Shown: positions 11,309-22,906 of the stretch, in pieces
Position numbering within the stretch: the first letter of the stretch is position 1
Layout: each line of letters opens with the position of its first letter
Assembly (NCBI RefSeq): GCF_029962835.1
Contig: NC_080590.1
Span: forward strand, 56,666,001-56,730,000
Reading direction: 5' to 3'
Length of the DNA stretch: 64,000 nt
DNA from: Magnolia sinica
Taxonomy: Eukaryota > Streptophyta > Magnoliopsida > Magnoliales > Magnoliaceae
Notes under the pieces: generated by a model
Told to the model about the DNA's origin: nothing
The model's database searches: none
Seen by the model: the letters and a program-made list of their open reading frames with translations, nothing else
Position numbers and translations under genes: made by a program

Positions 11309-11549
11309 TGTTCATTTGTTTTGTGTATGAAGATGTGATTGTGTGGCCCACTTAATGAGTTGTGAATGTCCAAACCGCTCATCAAATGGACCTCACTTTG
11401 ATGTGTGTATTACCCACATCATTCAACTATTTGGGTGACCCACCTGGACAACATGTCCGTAGGTGGGGCCCACCTTAAAATGCATGTCTTCGGCAACTGT
11501 CTAGTGTCCAGGGACACTGGACGTTGCCACTGTGAAGTATGAGGACAGT

Positions 11550-12660
11550 GGGTGTACTATCATCTAGAGAAAAAAAAAGAGGGGCTTTTGGGATGGGCTG
11601 CTGATGCAAGCCCCACCTTGGTGTATGTATAAAATCCACGCCGTCCATTTCGTTTCTCGGCCCATTTTAGACATTGATCCAAAATATGAGGCTGATCTGA
11701 CAATCAAGCGGGCCATACCATAGGAAATAGTAGTGGTTACTGTTAAAGAAACCATCTTGATGTTTTTATTTGCCAAATATGTTGTATATTGGTATTGTTT
11801 GGCTTGTCTTGAGCGGTAGAAGCTAATGGGCAGGACGGATTTCCCTGATGAGGGCCCCACCTATAAAATTTCCCAAAATAAAAAAAAAAAATCAAAAAAA
11901 AGAAAGGTAAAGCAGCAGCAGCTGCTGCTGTCAGAGCACGCAACAGGCGCTGCTTGCGGCTGACGACGGGCAAACGGGCTGGGGCTCACGGCCCCAGCTG
12001 TGGGCCCCACCGTGATGCGTTTCGACCATCAACACCATGAATTTGATGGGTCGCTACAAACCATGTGTCCATCCCAAAAATCAGCCTTATACGGGACTCA
12101 GGCGGACCACACCATCTAAAATCATGTGAAAACATGCCTAAACATATAATATCATTTGGTGGGGCCTACCCGAGTTTTGGATGTGATTGAAACTTGGTTT
12201 GGACCTCTAATTTTATGGGACACATATAATGGACGGAGTAGATCTGGTTAATGTGGGTCCCACCTAGGATAAAAGAATAAATAATAATAATAATAAATAT
12301 ACATGTATATACCTTGACGTCCAGACGAGTCTGGACGTCCAACGTTAAATAGGGAGGGCCCCCTTGGCCCCAATTGTGGACCCTACCATGATGTATGTTC
12401 TACATCCATGCCGTTCATTTAATAGGTCCCCTTTTATGATATGTTGGTTCCAAAAATCAATCATAAAAAGTTCTCGGATGTCCCACACCATCACCTTTCA
12501 TGCGGTGGTATGCCAAGCCACATGGAATCAACTGCTGGAGTCCACATGCAGCTTAGATCCACCTGAAACTCGGTTTGGACCCTTAAATTGGTGGGACACA
12601 CACAATGAATGGGTTGGATTTGTGAACTACATCATGGTAGACCCCAGGACCACATAACCG
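11550..12660. repeat. copies of a dispersed GTGGGCCC/CCACCATGATG repeat
   Basis: Three related ~300-bp segments (about 11580-11870, 11990-12280 and 12365-12655). Each has the order: GGCCCCACC, GATGTATG, CCATGCCGTCCATT, CCCATTTTA, GGCCATACCAT, then a TTTTGGAT-like end. Related segments occur in solo LTR 2 (36240-36500 and 36600-36900) and elsewhere (7860-8000 and 51480-51960). They look like a MITE-like repeat amplified inside the LTR. Confidence 0.55.
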
Positions 12661-13070
12661 TACCAAAAGTTTAGTGGACAAATAAACATTACAGTGGCTC
12701 AGTCCACGTGACCTTATAAACAGATTGCATGGCAAGTAAACATTGCAGTGGGCCCCTGGCCCATGTAACTTTATCAACAGATTGGATGCAAGTAAACATT
12801 GCAGTGGGTTCCATGATTGTGTGACCCCATCAACAGGTTGGAAGAAAAATAAATATTGTAGTGGGCCTCAGGTCTATAAGACCTTATCAACAGGTTGGAT
12901 GCAAATAGATATTATAGTGGCCCAGGTTGGATGATAAATAAATATTACGGTGGGCCCAAGGTCCACGTGACCTTATGAATAGATTGGATTGCAAATAAAT
13001 ATTACAGTGGGCGCTAGGCCCATGTGACCCTATGACTAGTTTGGATGGAAGATCAACCTCATGTTGGCCC
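12660..13070. repeat. ~65-bp tandem repeat array
   Basis: About six diverged units with the core ACCTTATCAACAGGTTGGAT, then AAATAAATATTACAGTGGGCC. Solo LTR 2 has only about one such unit (near 36830-36880), so the array expanded in solo LTR 1 or contracted in the other. Confidence 0.75.
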
Positions 13071-13439
13071 AGTTTGGATGGACAGTATGTTGGGCCCTAG
13101 GTTGGGTGGAAAATAAATATTTTGGTGGGTCTTACTTAAGACCTATTTATGTATGTGTTGTGTCCACAATTGTGGACCTCCATCATGGAACATGTGACTT
13201 ATCTATACCTTCCACCCCTATGGGACCCACCATGATGCATGTGTTTCATCCAACTGTCCAACCATTTTTGGAAAATGATCCATTTTTTAAGGTTTGGGAT
13301 GAAAATAAGACAAATTTATTTATCAAGTGGACCATCGTGCACGGTGAGGATTGAACGACTATCTTTGAAATCTTGAGACCTTATAATTAGATTAGATGGG
13401 AAATAAATGTTATGGCGGGCCTTGAAAATTTTAGTAGTG

Positions 13440-14760
13440 GAAATCATTATCACCACTTATATTTGAGTGTGGCCCATTTGATATACATGGGGCCCATTGG
13501 TGTGGCCCATTTAATGTATGTATGACCATGTTATGAGGCCTACTTTGATGTATGTTGTGGCCCATTTGTCAGGCCCACTTTGATGTATTTTTATCCATGC
13601 CATCCAGGGTAGGCACCCCATTATGATATATATCAGGGCTCATGGGTCGAGGCCCATTAGTGCTACCCATTTGATACAACCCACTTGATGTGTACGAGGC
13701 CCATTAGTGCGGCCCATTAATGCAAGGCCTATTGTGACATGTATTGGGCCCATGACGCGTGACCCATTTGATGCGTATAAGACCCATGGGTAGGGCCCAC
13801 ATATTATGTATTTGAAGCCCATGAGTAGGGCCCACCTAATGTTTATATATGGGACCCATTAATGTGGCCCACTTGTATTTGAGGCCCACGGGTTGCGGCC
13901 CATGGGTCGTGGCCCATTGTGATATATACTCGGCCCATATGTCGTGGCCCATTGAGATGTGTTTCCGACCCATTTAGTGAGGCTATTGTGAAATATTCCT
14001 ACTCATGTGATGAGGCCCATCGAGATGTATTTTTGGCTCATTGATGCGGCCCACCTATTGGATTGACGCCCATTGATGCGGCCCAATGATGCGACCTACT
14101 GTGATGTGCATATTAGGCTAATGGTGCGGCCCAATGTATTGACCCACGGTGATGCATAGGCCCACGTGCTGCATGTGTAAGGCCCACCTGTGATGACTAT
14201 TTGAGGTCACCTGTTGGATATTTGGGCCCACCTTATGTTTGACTCTACATGGGCCACTACTTGGGAGCAATGTTGGTTAAATGTCCACTTTGATGGGCGA
14301 TGATGGTTGAATGTTCATATTGTGACCTTCCCATAGGCCATGTTCGACCAATCAACGAGGCTGATTATTGATCGATTCTGATTATCGACTACCGATTATG
14401 ATTGTTGTGGTCAATTGGCCGATTATCGATCAAGGCCAATCATCATGGCCAATTGTGGATTCCGATTGTGATGTATATTTTGCCCGTAGGTTGAGGCTCA
14501 CTATGATGTATAAAGGCCCATAGACGTGGCCCATTGTGATGTATATGTAGCCCATGTGATGCATATTAGCCTCATGTGACGCGGCCCATTATGATTGTAC
14601 GAAGCCCATTGTGGTGTGTTTGAGGGCTAGGCTATGGAGCCATTGTGATGTATGTTAGGCCCATGTGAAAGGCCCATCATGATATGTATTAAGCTCTTGA
14701 GTAAGGCCCATGGTGTTCTATATTTGGCCCTTGTGTGAGGTCATGGGTCCACTATATGTT
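13440..14760. repeat. GGCCCA-bearing minisatellite array
   Basis: Irregular tandem units of about 25-45 bases built on GGCCCATTGTGATGTAT and GAGGCCCATGGGT variants, several dozen in all. A spacer containing GCAATGTTGGTTAAATGTCCA occurs twice (about 14260 and 14790), which suggests an internal duplication of about 500 bases. The matching array in solo LTR 2 is at 37380-37960. Confidence 0.85.
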
Positions 14761-15959
14761 TGGATCCATGAGGGCCATTCCTTGGGGGCAATGTTGGTTA
14801 AATGTCCACATTGTCGAGGTCGATTGTCGATGTCGGTTGCTGATACCGATTATGAGTATGTGACAGCATAGCATCATGATACATGCCCATACGCATCATC
14901 TGCATGTTTGTTATGAGATGTGGTTGATCATTGCATATGTCATTGAGCATGTTGTTATGAGACTCCCTGATAGGCGGAGGTTTTCTCACATGAGCACACG
15001 GTGTGTATAGGATTGATGCATGACTGGATTGTATGACTCATGCATCTCGCATTATGATTACTGTACGCCCTAGCGACATCAGGGTCGTAGCCTCCACAGG
15101 CATATCGTGGATGGCCAAATGGGACACCGAAAATGTTTGGTTCTAGCATACGGGCGCCATAGATGTCCCTGGGTGAAAATCCCTAAACCTCCATGGCCAG
15201 GAGACGCCCCAACGTCGAGACCGAGTGGATACATGAGCCCCCAAATGTCGAATACCAGGAGGCCGCGTCTCCCATTGTGTCGGGTCGGTTGGGAGGGGGT
15301 GTGGCCTTACCCGCCCGAGGGTAGGGGGCAATACTAGGCTGAGTTTGACCAGCTCGTGAATGGGTCCGCTATCGACATGCCGGATAGATATTGGCAGACT
15401 ATTGGTCAGGTGGATAGTGAGGTTTCTTACGCTCACTTGGACTGTGCGGCTGGGAGAGCGGCAGTGCCATTTGGAGTGTACTAAACCCCGGTGATGATTC
15501 CAGAGATGAACCGTACTGATATGTGGACTTAGTGAGTAGGAGTTGCATACTCATTCATTCATTCATCATTCACTATCCACTCGGGCTGGTGGTGCGCAAC
15601 TATTTGTTACGTGTACCTTCGCAATGGCCAGGATTTCGGTTGGGGCGCGCGACTAACCTGAGATCAGGAGTTTACCACATTGGGTCTGACCATCCAAATT
15701 AGGTACGGGACTAGTTTGGATAGAAGTCCATTATGATGGACCCCATAGCCTGTGATACTACGTACTACCATACCGACTTCACACTCCAGCATGGTCATTC
15801 CATTTACACTGCATGTTGCATTACATCCGCAACATATGATATGGTTGATGCTATTCATTTTACTTATCAGGAATGTATATTGCATTGCATCCTCTGCATC
15901 TGATATTTGGCTCTCTACGACTCTTCATTTGCATACTGATTTGTATTGTGTATTTTAAT

Positions 15960-16200
15960 ATTGTATGATTTATGCACTTATCAATATTTTCGCTTACTCT
16001 GTTATCATGTGATTTATGACTTTGTCAGTATTTCTGTTTACTCTGATAATTTCTGCTCTTGTCAATATTTCTGCTTACTCTGATAATTCATAATTCATGA
16101 TCTTGTCAGTATTTCTGCTTACTATAATAATTCATGATCTTGTCAGTATTTCTGCTTTTTCTGATTATGTACGATTTATGGATTACTAGTATTTTCGGTA
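15960..16200. repeat. ~45-bp minisatellite
   Basis: About five units of GATCTTGTCAGTATTTCTGC, then TTACTCTGATAATTCAT, with point differences, near the 3' part of solo LTR 1. Solo LTR 2 has a weaker, shorter version near 39120-39320. Confidence 0.8.
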
Positions 16201-16643
16201 TTGTATGATGATGACATTGTATTGAATACTTGACACTTACCTTGTGCACACACTTTCACCACCTTCTAAGCTTTTTATAAGCTTATGCATGATAGATGCA
16301 TGTAGGTGTTATTAGGTTGCAGCAGGGTTGAGCTTGGAGCGTGCAGTTGTATTCTGGAGCTTTGATTTCGATATATGTATTTTCCCTTTCAGCATTGTAC
16401 TCAAATGATTATATTAGTGGATATGTGATGATGATGTTGCCTTTGTGAATTAGGTAATCTTGTGGTTATGCTTATTATGAGTTAAATGTAAAAAAAAAAA
16501 TCCTCCTTATAGGATCTCAGGATCGAAATTTGGCTTATGGACGCTAGGACCCGAGAATGGGGTACTACGGAGGCTGTCGGTACCGGATTCGGTGATCAGG
16601 ATTCCTGCGAATCCAATTTCCGAGTTTAGGGCATAACAAATAA

Positions 16644-19475
16644 TACTAACCTGCTTTCTATATCCAAGTTTTTAGTTGAGATTGAGCATGGAGACGTGGT
16701 CTATGCTCTGCTACCTTGTGGGAATAGTACAGCAGACGTGAACCCAGATTTACTAGCAGATGTGCAATAGCTGCTAACAGAGTTTTCTGACTTGATGCTA
16801 GAGGATCTTCCTCCTGGGCTACCGCCTATGAGGGATATTCAGCATCAGATTGACCTTGTTCCACGCTCGAGTTTGCCCAATCGACCGGCCTACCGCCTCA
16901 GTCCTAAGGAATCTGAAGAGTTGCAGCGACATGTGGTAGACTTGTTGGAGAGGGGCTAAATCTGTGAGAGTATGAGCCCATGTGCAGTCCCTGCCCTGCT
17001 GGTGCCAAAGAAAGATGGCTCTTGGCGTATGTGTGTTGACAGCAGAGCAATCAACATGATTACAGTGAAATACAGATTTCCAATTCCCCGCCTGGATGAT
17101 ATGTTAGATCAGCTGTCTGGTTCTAAGGTTTTCTCAAAAATTGACCTTAAAAGTGGATACCACCAGATCAGAATAAGTCCTGGAGATGAGTGGAAGACAG
17201 CGTTTAAGACGCAACATAGATTGTATGAGTGGATGGTCATGCCTTTTGGGCTATCTAATGCGCCCAGTACATTTATGAGATTTATGCATCAAGTTTTACA
17301 GCCTTTTATGGGGAAATTCATTGTAGTTTACTTCGACAATATCCTCATTTATAGCCCGACATGGGTGTCACACTTTGAGCACCTCCGTGCTATTTTTAAT
17401 ATGCTGAGGACGGAGTGCTTGTTTGTCAATTAGAAGAAGTGTTCTTTCTTCACTACTTCTGTAACCTTTCTTGGTTTTGTTGTATCTACTGATGGTGTTC
17501 ATGCAGATCAATCAAAGATAGATGCAGTCTTGGAGTGGCCCAAACCAAAGACCTTGCACGATGTCAGAAGTTTCCATGGATTGGCGTCCTTCTACCGCCG
17601 GATCATCAGAAACTTCAGCACCCTGATTGCCCCTATCACAGAGTGCCTCAAGGGACATGATTTCCAGTGGCCTGAGGAGGCAGAGGCTAGTTTTCAACTG
17701 GTTAAGCAAAAGATGACAGAGGCACCAGTTTTTGCACTTCCTGATTTTGAAAAGGTGTTTGAGGTAAATTGTGATGCATATAGGGTTGGCATTGGTGGTG
17801 TTTTGAGTCAGGAGGGGCGCCCCATAGCTTTTTTTCAGCGAGAAGCTATCGGGATCAAAGAAGAATTATTCCACCTATGATCTGGAGTTTTATGTTATAG
17901 TTCAGTCCTTAAAACATTGGCGTCACTACCTCATACAGAGGGAATTCATTCTTATCACTGATCATGAGGCCCTGAAGTACATCAATGGCCAACACAAGCT
18001 GAGTAGACGGCATGCCAAGTGGGTGGCGTACTTATAGGAGTTCACGTTTGTGCTGAGGCACCAAGTAGGGAGTTTGAATCATGTTGCAGATGCGCTGAGC
18101 TGTCGTACGTTACTCCTCACCACCATGAGCACCAGAGTTGCAGGATTTGAGGCTTTCACTGATATGTATGCAACAGATCCTTCCTTCGGGAGGATAATAC
18201 AGGACGTAACTGATGGTCAACGTCATGATTTTATTTTGCATAATGGTTATCTGTTTCATGGATTACAGTTGTGCATTCCAGATTGTTCCCTAAGGCGGCA
18301 GATTATTAGTGAACTTCATAACGAGGGTCACTTTGGGTGAGATAAGACGTTGGCCCTGATTTCTTCTGACTATTATTGACCCAATTTGGCCAGTGACGTG
18401 GCTCATTATGTGGAGCGTTGTTATGTGTGTTAGCGGTCCAAGGGAGTTCTCACTAATGCGGGCCTGTACACTCCTTTACCTGTTCCTGAGGCCCCTTGGT
18501 TCGATATCAGTATGGACTTTGTGTTGGGCTTACCCCGTACTCAACGGGCCTTGGATTCTATTTTGGTTGTGGTTGACAGGTTTTCCAAGATGGCCGATTT
18601 TGTAGCTTGTAGGAGAACGATGGATGCCGCCCGGATCGCCCATCTCTACTTCAGGGAGATTGTGCGTTTACATGGTGTTCCTCGATCGATCACTTCAGAT
18701 CATGACACCAAGTTCATGAGTCATTTCTAGAGGAGTTTATGGGAGAAACCGGGGACAGTTGAATTTCAGCAATGCCTACCACCTCCAGACAGATGGTCAG
18801 ACCGAGGTTGCAAACTGGAGTTTGGGCAACCTTTTGAGGTGTTTGGCAAGAACTAAACCAAACCAGTGGGATTTTCCGTTACGTCAAGAAGAATTTGCCT
18901 ATAACAGATCGAAGAACAGGATGACAGGAATGAGCCCATTTGAGATTGTCTATGGTCAGAATCTATCCGGGGTGCTGGATTTAGCCCCTATTCCATGTGT
19001 AGGTCGTTTGAATCCTAAGGCAGATGAGATGGTAGAACATCTTCGGGGCATCCATGAGCAGGTGAAACTGGCCATTCATGAGAGCAATGCCAAGTACAAG
19101 GTTCGGGCCGACAGTCATCGTCGTCAGGTACTTTTTGATGTTGGTGATTTTGTTTGGGCGGTATTAACTCGTGATCATTTTCCTGTCGGAGAGTATAATA
19201 AGCTTAAAGAGCGGAAGATTGGACCTTGTGAGATACTGCAGAAGATCAATGATAACGCCTACAGGCTGCACCTCCCTATTCATTTGAGGACTTCTGATGT
19301 CTTTAATGTGAAACACGTGAGTCGTTGTTTCATGGACTCCGATGATGCTACTGTGAACTCGAGGACGAGTTCTTTCCAACCCGAGGTGACTGATGCAGGA
19401 GGATCCGAGTTGGATGATGCTGAGTTGTCAGATGACATGTTGATGGCAGTGAGATACCTTGAGTTGGCAGATTAG
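16644..19475 (+). pseudogene. CRM-like pol remnant: RT, RNase H, integrase, CR-type tail
   Basis: After the solo LTR the frame resumes. The RT entry region (LTEFSDLMLEDLPPGLPP) has stops near 16770 and 16960; the core has [34 protein letters not shown] and [12 protein letters not shown]. The catalytic box reads YFDNILIY (17329-17352), the second Asp replaced by Asn, so RT is inactive. RNase H ([15 protein letters not shown], about 17770) breaks frame at 17880. Integrase shows the Asp of SMDFVLGLP (about 18509) and of SDHDTKF (about 18696), then a frameshift near 18740. A GPY/F-like segment KIGPCEILQKINDNAYRL follows. The tail ends YLELAD inside the 3' LTR at 19475. Confidence 0.92.
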
Positions 19476-19814
19476 CGTAAAAATGGCAGGTGATCATGAT
19501 CTTTTTTATCTTCTTTTTTTCCTTTTATGGTAATATTTCATTTATCGTTTAGGAAGTGATTCTGAATCTGATTTGAGGCAGATTCTTGACAGATTATTTC
19601 TTTTATTACGTATTTCATTTTGGCTTGATTATTGGGATTTTGCTATTTTTTTTGGTAAACTTCTGATAAGGACGAATTTTAGCTATACAACCCGGCTTGT
19701 GGGCTGGTTTTGGATATTCTTTTTTTTTTTTTTTTTGGGCGATTCTCTTGTGTTCTTCACTGTGAATTATCTGTTGAAACTAGCCTACGGAATAATCGTT
19801 ATTCTCCGGCGTCA
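19391..19814 (+). repeat. CRM-like 3' LTR
   Basis: 424 bp, starting TGATGCAGGAGGATCC and ending CCGGCGTCA, followed by the GCATG target duplication. Its first ~85 bases are the last codons of pol. The stop TAG at 19473-19475 corresponds to CAG in the 5' LTR copy. Confidence 0.93.
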
Positions 19815-19819
19815 GCATG

Positions 19820-20214
19820 GTAGCCTATTAGATTATTCACGATCGACCAATGAGCCATCTGTATACCAAAATGGAAGATTAGATAAAGCTCTCCAACGGT
19901 CTACATTCACTGTAGGAGTGTGACACACCTAAGATTCGACTGCAAGAAACAAGTATTTGAGGCATGGCGCTATGTATATGCCACGTGTGGCAACGCGGGG
20001 ATTGACTGTGATGGAATCAGTAGATTGCTAAATTTTCATAATGCCATTTAAATCTTGGGTAACACTGATTCTTGTAAAGAGAACCCATCAATTAATTCCA
20101 GAATAGAAAACAAAAAACCAAATTAAAAAATAAAATGAACAAATGAAAACGGAAGAAAAGAAAAAGAAAAATCATAAGTCTAATTCTGTTTCATCAAAGT
20201 GAAGTCGACGCTAA
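19820..20214. other. flank of phytocyanin gene A (3' side), no other gene
   Basis: Unique-looking host DNA that aligns with 30570-30975 of block B, including a conserved ACGATCGACCAATGAGCC and the 3' UTR of the phytocyanin gene on the minus strand. Confidence 0.7.
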
Positions 20215-20874
20215 TCAAACTAGGATCCACACTGCGAATGCAATCCCTGCCAATGTGATTGCTTGATATCCAAATGTCAGGATCCCGTTGGCCGCTGATT
20301 TCTGGTCTGCCGCTTGAACGTTGATGGCCAGCTTCTGTCCCCCGGACTCGCAGTGGTTGCCAACTCCACATATGTACCACTTCTTTCCAGGAGCTGCTAG
20401 GGTAATCACATCATTTCCAGTTGATAAAGCCTCATTATCCGACGGCGCCACACAGTTCTTAAAGCCCGTACCGTCCACTTTGAAGACGTTGTGAACTCCC
20501 TGTGGGTACTTAAAAACTGCAAAAAATCAAATAATAATTCTTAAGTATCTTTCTAAATCGAAAAACATCACTTAGTTGTGCAATGAAGGGTCCATGGACC
20601 ATGATGGGATGGGCTAAAAGTGGTTGTTAGGCAAACCATGGTGTCACTTGGGTGGGCTGTGAAAATAACAGAAAATAATAGAAATAAAAGTAGTGTTAGT
20701 GAGCTAATTACCGAGTTTATCTCCAACTCGGAATTCCTTGTCCTCGGCCCATTTTTCATAATCGAATTTAATCGTCCAACCACTGTCATCTCCAACCATG
20801 TGTTCGGTTGCCAAAGCAACTGTAGGAACTATGACGACAAGTATAAGAATGGCTGACACTAGCTTAGAAGCCAT
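20215..20874 (-). CDS. phytocyanin A (stellacyanin-like blue copper protein), two exons
   Basis: Spliced CDS on the minus strand: exon 1 20874-20712, intron 20711-20517 (GT...AG, phase 1), exon 2 20516-20215; 465 nt, 154 residues. Residues 1-22 form a signal peptide ending ALA. The cupredoxin domain (about 24-122) keeps the type 1 copper ligands His63 (VHNVF), Cys104 (YICGVG) and His109 (GNHC), and Gln115 in the axial position, as in stellacyanins; Cys76 and Cys110 are placed for the family disulfide. The C terminus (about 132-154) is hydrophobic after a short Ser/Ala/Asn stretch, which fits a GPI-anchor signal. Phytocyanins are extracellular electron-transfer-type copper proteins linked to cell wall and redox processes; the exact role here is unknown. 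The one-intron structure with a break just before the copper-site half is normal for the family. No stops or frame breaks, so probably functional. Confidence 0.93.
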
Positions 20875-20953
20875 CCGAGCTTTAGAGCTTATCTCTTAAA
20901 TCTCTATTAGCTTCTAATATGTATTGATTGATTTGAAGTAGCGTAGAGTAGTG

Positions 20954-20961
20954 TATTTATA
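20954..20961 (-). promoter_or_regulatory. TATA box of phytocyanin A
   Basis: TATAAATA on the minus strand, about 80 bases before the start codon, conserved in sequence and distance in phytocyanin B. Confidence 0.75.
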
Positions 20962-21039
20962 GAGTGATTTTTACAAGTATAATCAATGATTAAAATGGAA
21001 ACAATCGTTGAGAAGAAGCCGGCTTTGGGCGGTAGTTTG

Positions 21040-21997
21040 GATTGCAGACAAAAGAAATTTTTTTTAAAAAAAAAAGAGTAAAAAAGTTCCATGACCATAT
21101 CAAAGAATTATTAAAATACAATTAAGAATTTTATTATGTTCTAGTTTGTAGTATGTAACTGTTTTTTACTATGGAAAAGGTATTTTGTGATCCTGTGCAC
21201 CCGATTCTACTTGAACCTTAAGAGAACCTTTGTGTTTCTGGACATGGGACAGTCCAACCATTGATCTGGACCGTCCATTAGTTATAGCCTGCTCTTTACA
21301 GGACATGGTGGAAAAATAATCCCATCAGAGGATCTTAGTTATTGCCGCTCAAAGCCAGAGATCCCGTGGTTGGCATTGTTGGGTCGAAGTCTTTTAATTT
21401 CGTTCCAAACCATCTTTCTCAAAGGCTGATTACTTGGATGGACAGTATCCATTGCCATTTGCAGCTTTTTCACAGTGGCCCACAAGAATAGGCCAGAGCC
21501 AGTGATCTCTACAGATTGACTATGGATTGTACATCTGGGTGTATGGGAGTATTACTCAGTAATTTAATAAATTCAGAGGAGAACCCCGGTAGTTTGGATT
21601 GCGCGCCAAAGAACTTTTAAAAAAACTAAAAAAATTTCTGGACCATATCAAAGAATTATTAAAATATAATTAAGAATTTTATTGTGTTCTAGTTTGTTGT
21701 AACTGTTTTTTACACTGGAAAAGGTATATTGTATCCGGTTTACTTGATTCTACATGAACGTTAGAAGAACCTTTGCGTCTCTGGACATGGGGCAGGCCAA
21801 CCATTGATCTGGACAGTCCATTAGTTATATAGCATAGTCTTTACTGGCCATGGTGGAAAAATAATACTTATCATGGGATCTTAATCATTCAAACACTAAC
21901 CATGTTGTTATTGCGTGCCGCCCAGAGCCAGAGATCTCGTGGTCGGCATTTTTGTGTTGAAGTTATTCTTGATAGGTATAGGGGATCAAAGGTAGGA
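21040..21997. repeat. tandem duplication upstream of phytocyanin A
   Basis: A module starting GTAGTTTGGATTGC...CAAAGAA, containing ATATCAAAGAATTATTAAAA, CTGTTTTTTACTATGGAAAAGG and a CTTGGATGGACAGTATCCATT block, is present at about 21040-21590 and again from about 21590. The second unit is cut at 21997 by a LINE and then by a copia element; its remainder resumes at about 28080. Block B has one unit (31785-32447), so the doubling is private to block A. Confidence 0.75.
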
Positions 21998-22894
21998 ACA
22001 AGGCACTCTTCGACAACCAGGCACTTTTCTAGGAGTTGTGGATAGCTAGGAACAAGGCACTCTTGGACAACCAAGCAATGCGGGTGCCTATGATTATCGG
22101 GAACGTCCTACGTTGGGTCAGGCTTTCAGCTGAGGACCTCCCAACGCCTAAATCCCCGCTTCTTCCCATGCGTGTTTCGCTTGAGATGCTTGGAATTAGC
22201 ATCCCTCTGCCCAAACAGCCAGCGCCATTGTTCGTCAAGTGGTCTAGGCTGCCTCGGGGCTGGGTTAAAGTGAATGTCGATGGATCGGCGAGGGGGAACC
22301 TGGGTCCTTCTAGGGGTGGTGGAGTGGGTAGAGACTGAAGTGGAGCCTTCCTATTTGCTTTCGCATTTGGGTATGGGAGAGGTTCTAACACTATGGCGGA
22401 GTTTAATGTGATTCTAGATGGCATCGAGCAGTGTGCCGAATTCGGGTACTCGAGAGTTGAGGTGTCTAGTGACTCTAGTTATGTGGTAGCAGCTCTCACA
22501 AAGGAGACATGTGGGTCATGGGCTTTGTGATACTGGAGGAAAAGGATTGAGGCGCTAAGACGCACTTTGGAGGTTCGTATATCTAACACGCCTCGGGAAG
22601 CTAACATGGTAGCGGATGGTCTAGCCAGGCTGGGGAGTGAGACCCAATTAGAGATGATTTTCAGATCTAACGAGTCCCTCCCCCTGCCATCAAGGGTAAC
22701 ATATTCTTGGATAGATTAGGTTTGGGATACCTAAGGGAGGTCCATCCCTCTTAGTTGTTGCCCCTTTCTTTCGTGTTCACATAGTATAGGCGGGCCTTCT
22801 ATCTTTTGTTGATGGCCTAGCCCAAATTAGTTTTAGAGTTGTATAGCCTCGTAATGCAATACTATCTCTCTTTTGGAAAAAAAAAAGAAAAAGA
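21998..22894 (+). mobile_element. 5'-truncated LINE insertion (RNase H end)
   Basis: About 0.9 kb of LINE 3' end ending in a poly(A)-rich tail (22877-22894). The 10-bp AAAGGTAGGA occurs at 21988-21997 and again at 22895-22904, a convincing LINE target duplication. The equivalent site in block B is empty. Coding traces: LWIARNKALLDNQ; an RNase H start VKVNVDGSARGNLGPSRGGG (about 22268-22325); stops at 22336 and near 22528; EVSSDSSYVVAAL; and REANMVADGLARLGS (about 22599-22640). 5' truncation is the usual LINE fate. Confidence 0.92.
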
Positions 22895-22906
22895 AAAGGT
22901 AGGATG

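Larger units (their letters stand above)
10642..16638 (+). mobile_element. giant solo LTR 1 (Tekay/Del-like), nested in CRM element
   Basis: 5,997 bp from TGCAAGACCCGTATCC to GGGCATAACA, flanked by the perfect 5-bp duplication AATAA (10637-10641 and 16639-16643). TG...CA ends, TSD size, a CT-rich leader after a TATA-like box and a 3' edge related to the GGGGCGTGACA edge of solo LTR 2 mark it as an LTR. No gag-pol is inside, hence solo LTR. Assignment to Tekay/Del-type gypsy rests on the long LTR and edge style and is tentative. It splits the host element between protease and RT. It is longer than solo LTR 2 mainly because of expanded minisatellites. Confidence 0.82.
8601..19814 (+). mobile_element. 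CRM-like Ty3/gypsy retrotransposon, interrupted
   Basis: Complete element with both LTRs, flanked by the 5-bp target duplication GCATG (8596-8600 and 19815-19819). Block B keeps the uninterrupted target near 30570. Order: 5' LTR, primer site, gag with CCHC knuckle, protease, RT, RNase H, integrase, a C-terminal tail whose frame runs into the 3' LTR, 3' LTR. There is no chromodomain after the GPY/F-type segment. A C terminus encoded in the LTR is the hallmark of the CRM lineage of chromoviruses, so CRM-like is my best assignment. Without the nested solo LTR the element is about 5.2 kb. It is dead by several stops and a mutated RT catalytic box. Confidence 0.88.

Noticed and set aside
20568-20856. 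Open frames on both strands over the phytocyanin A intron and exon 1
   Set aside because: Shadow frames; the spliced minus-strand gene explains exon 1, and the same shadows recur in block B at 31323-31611.
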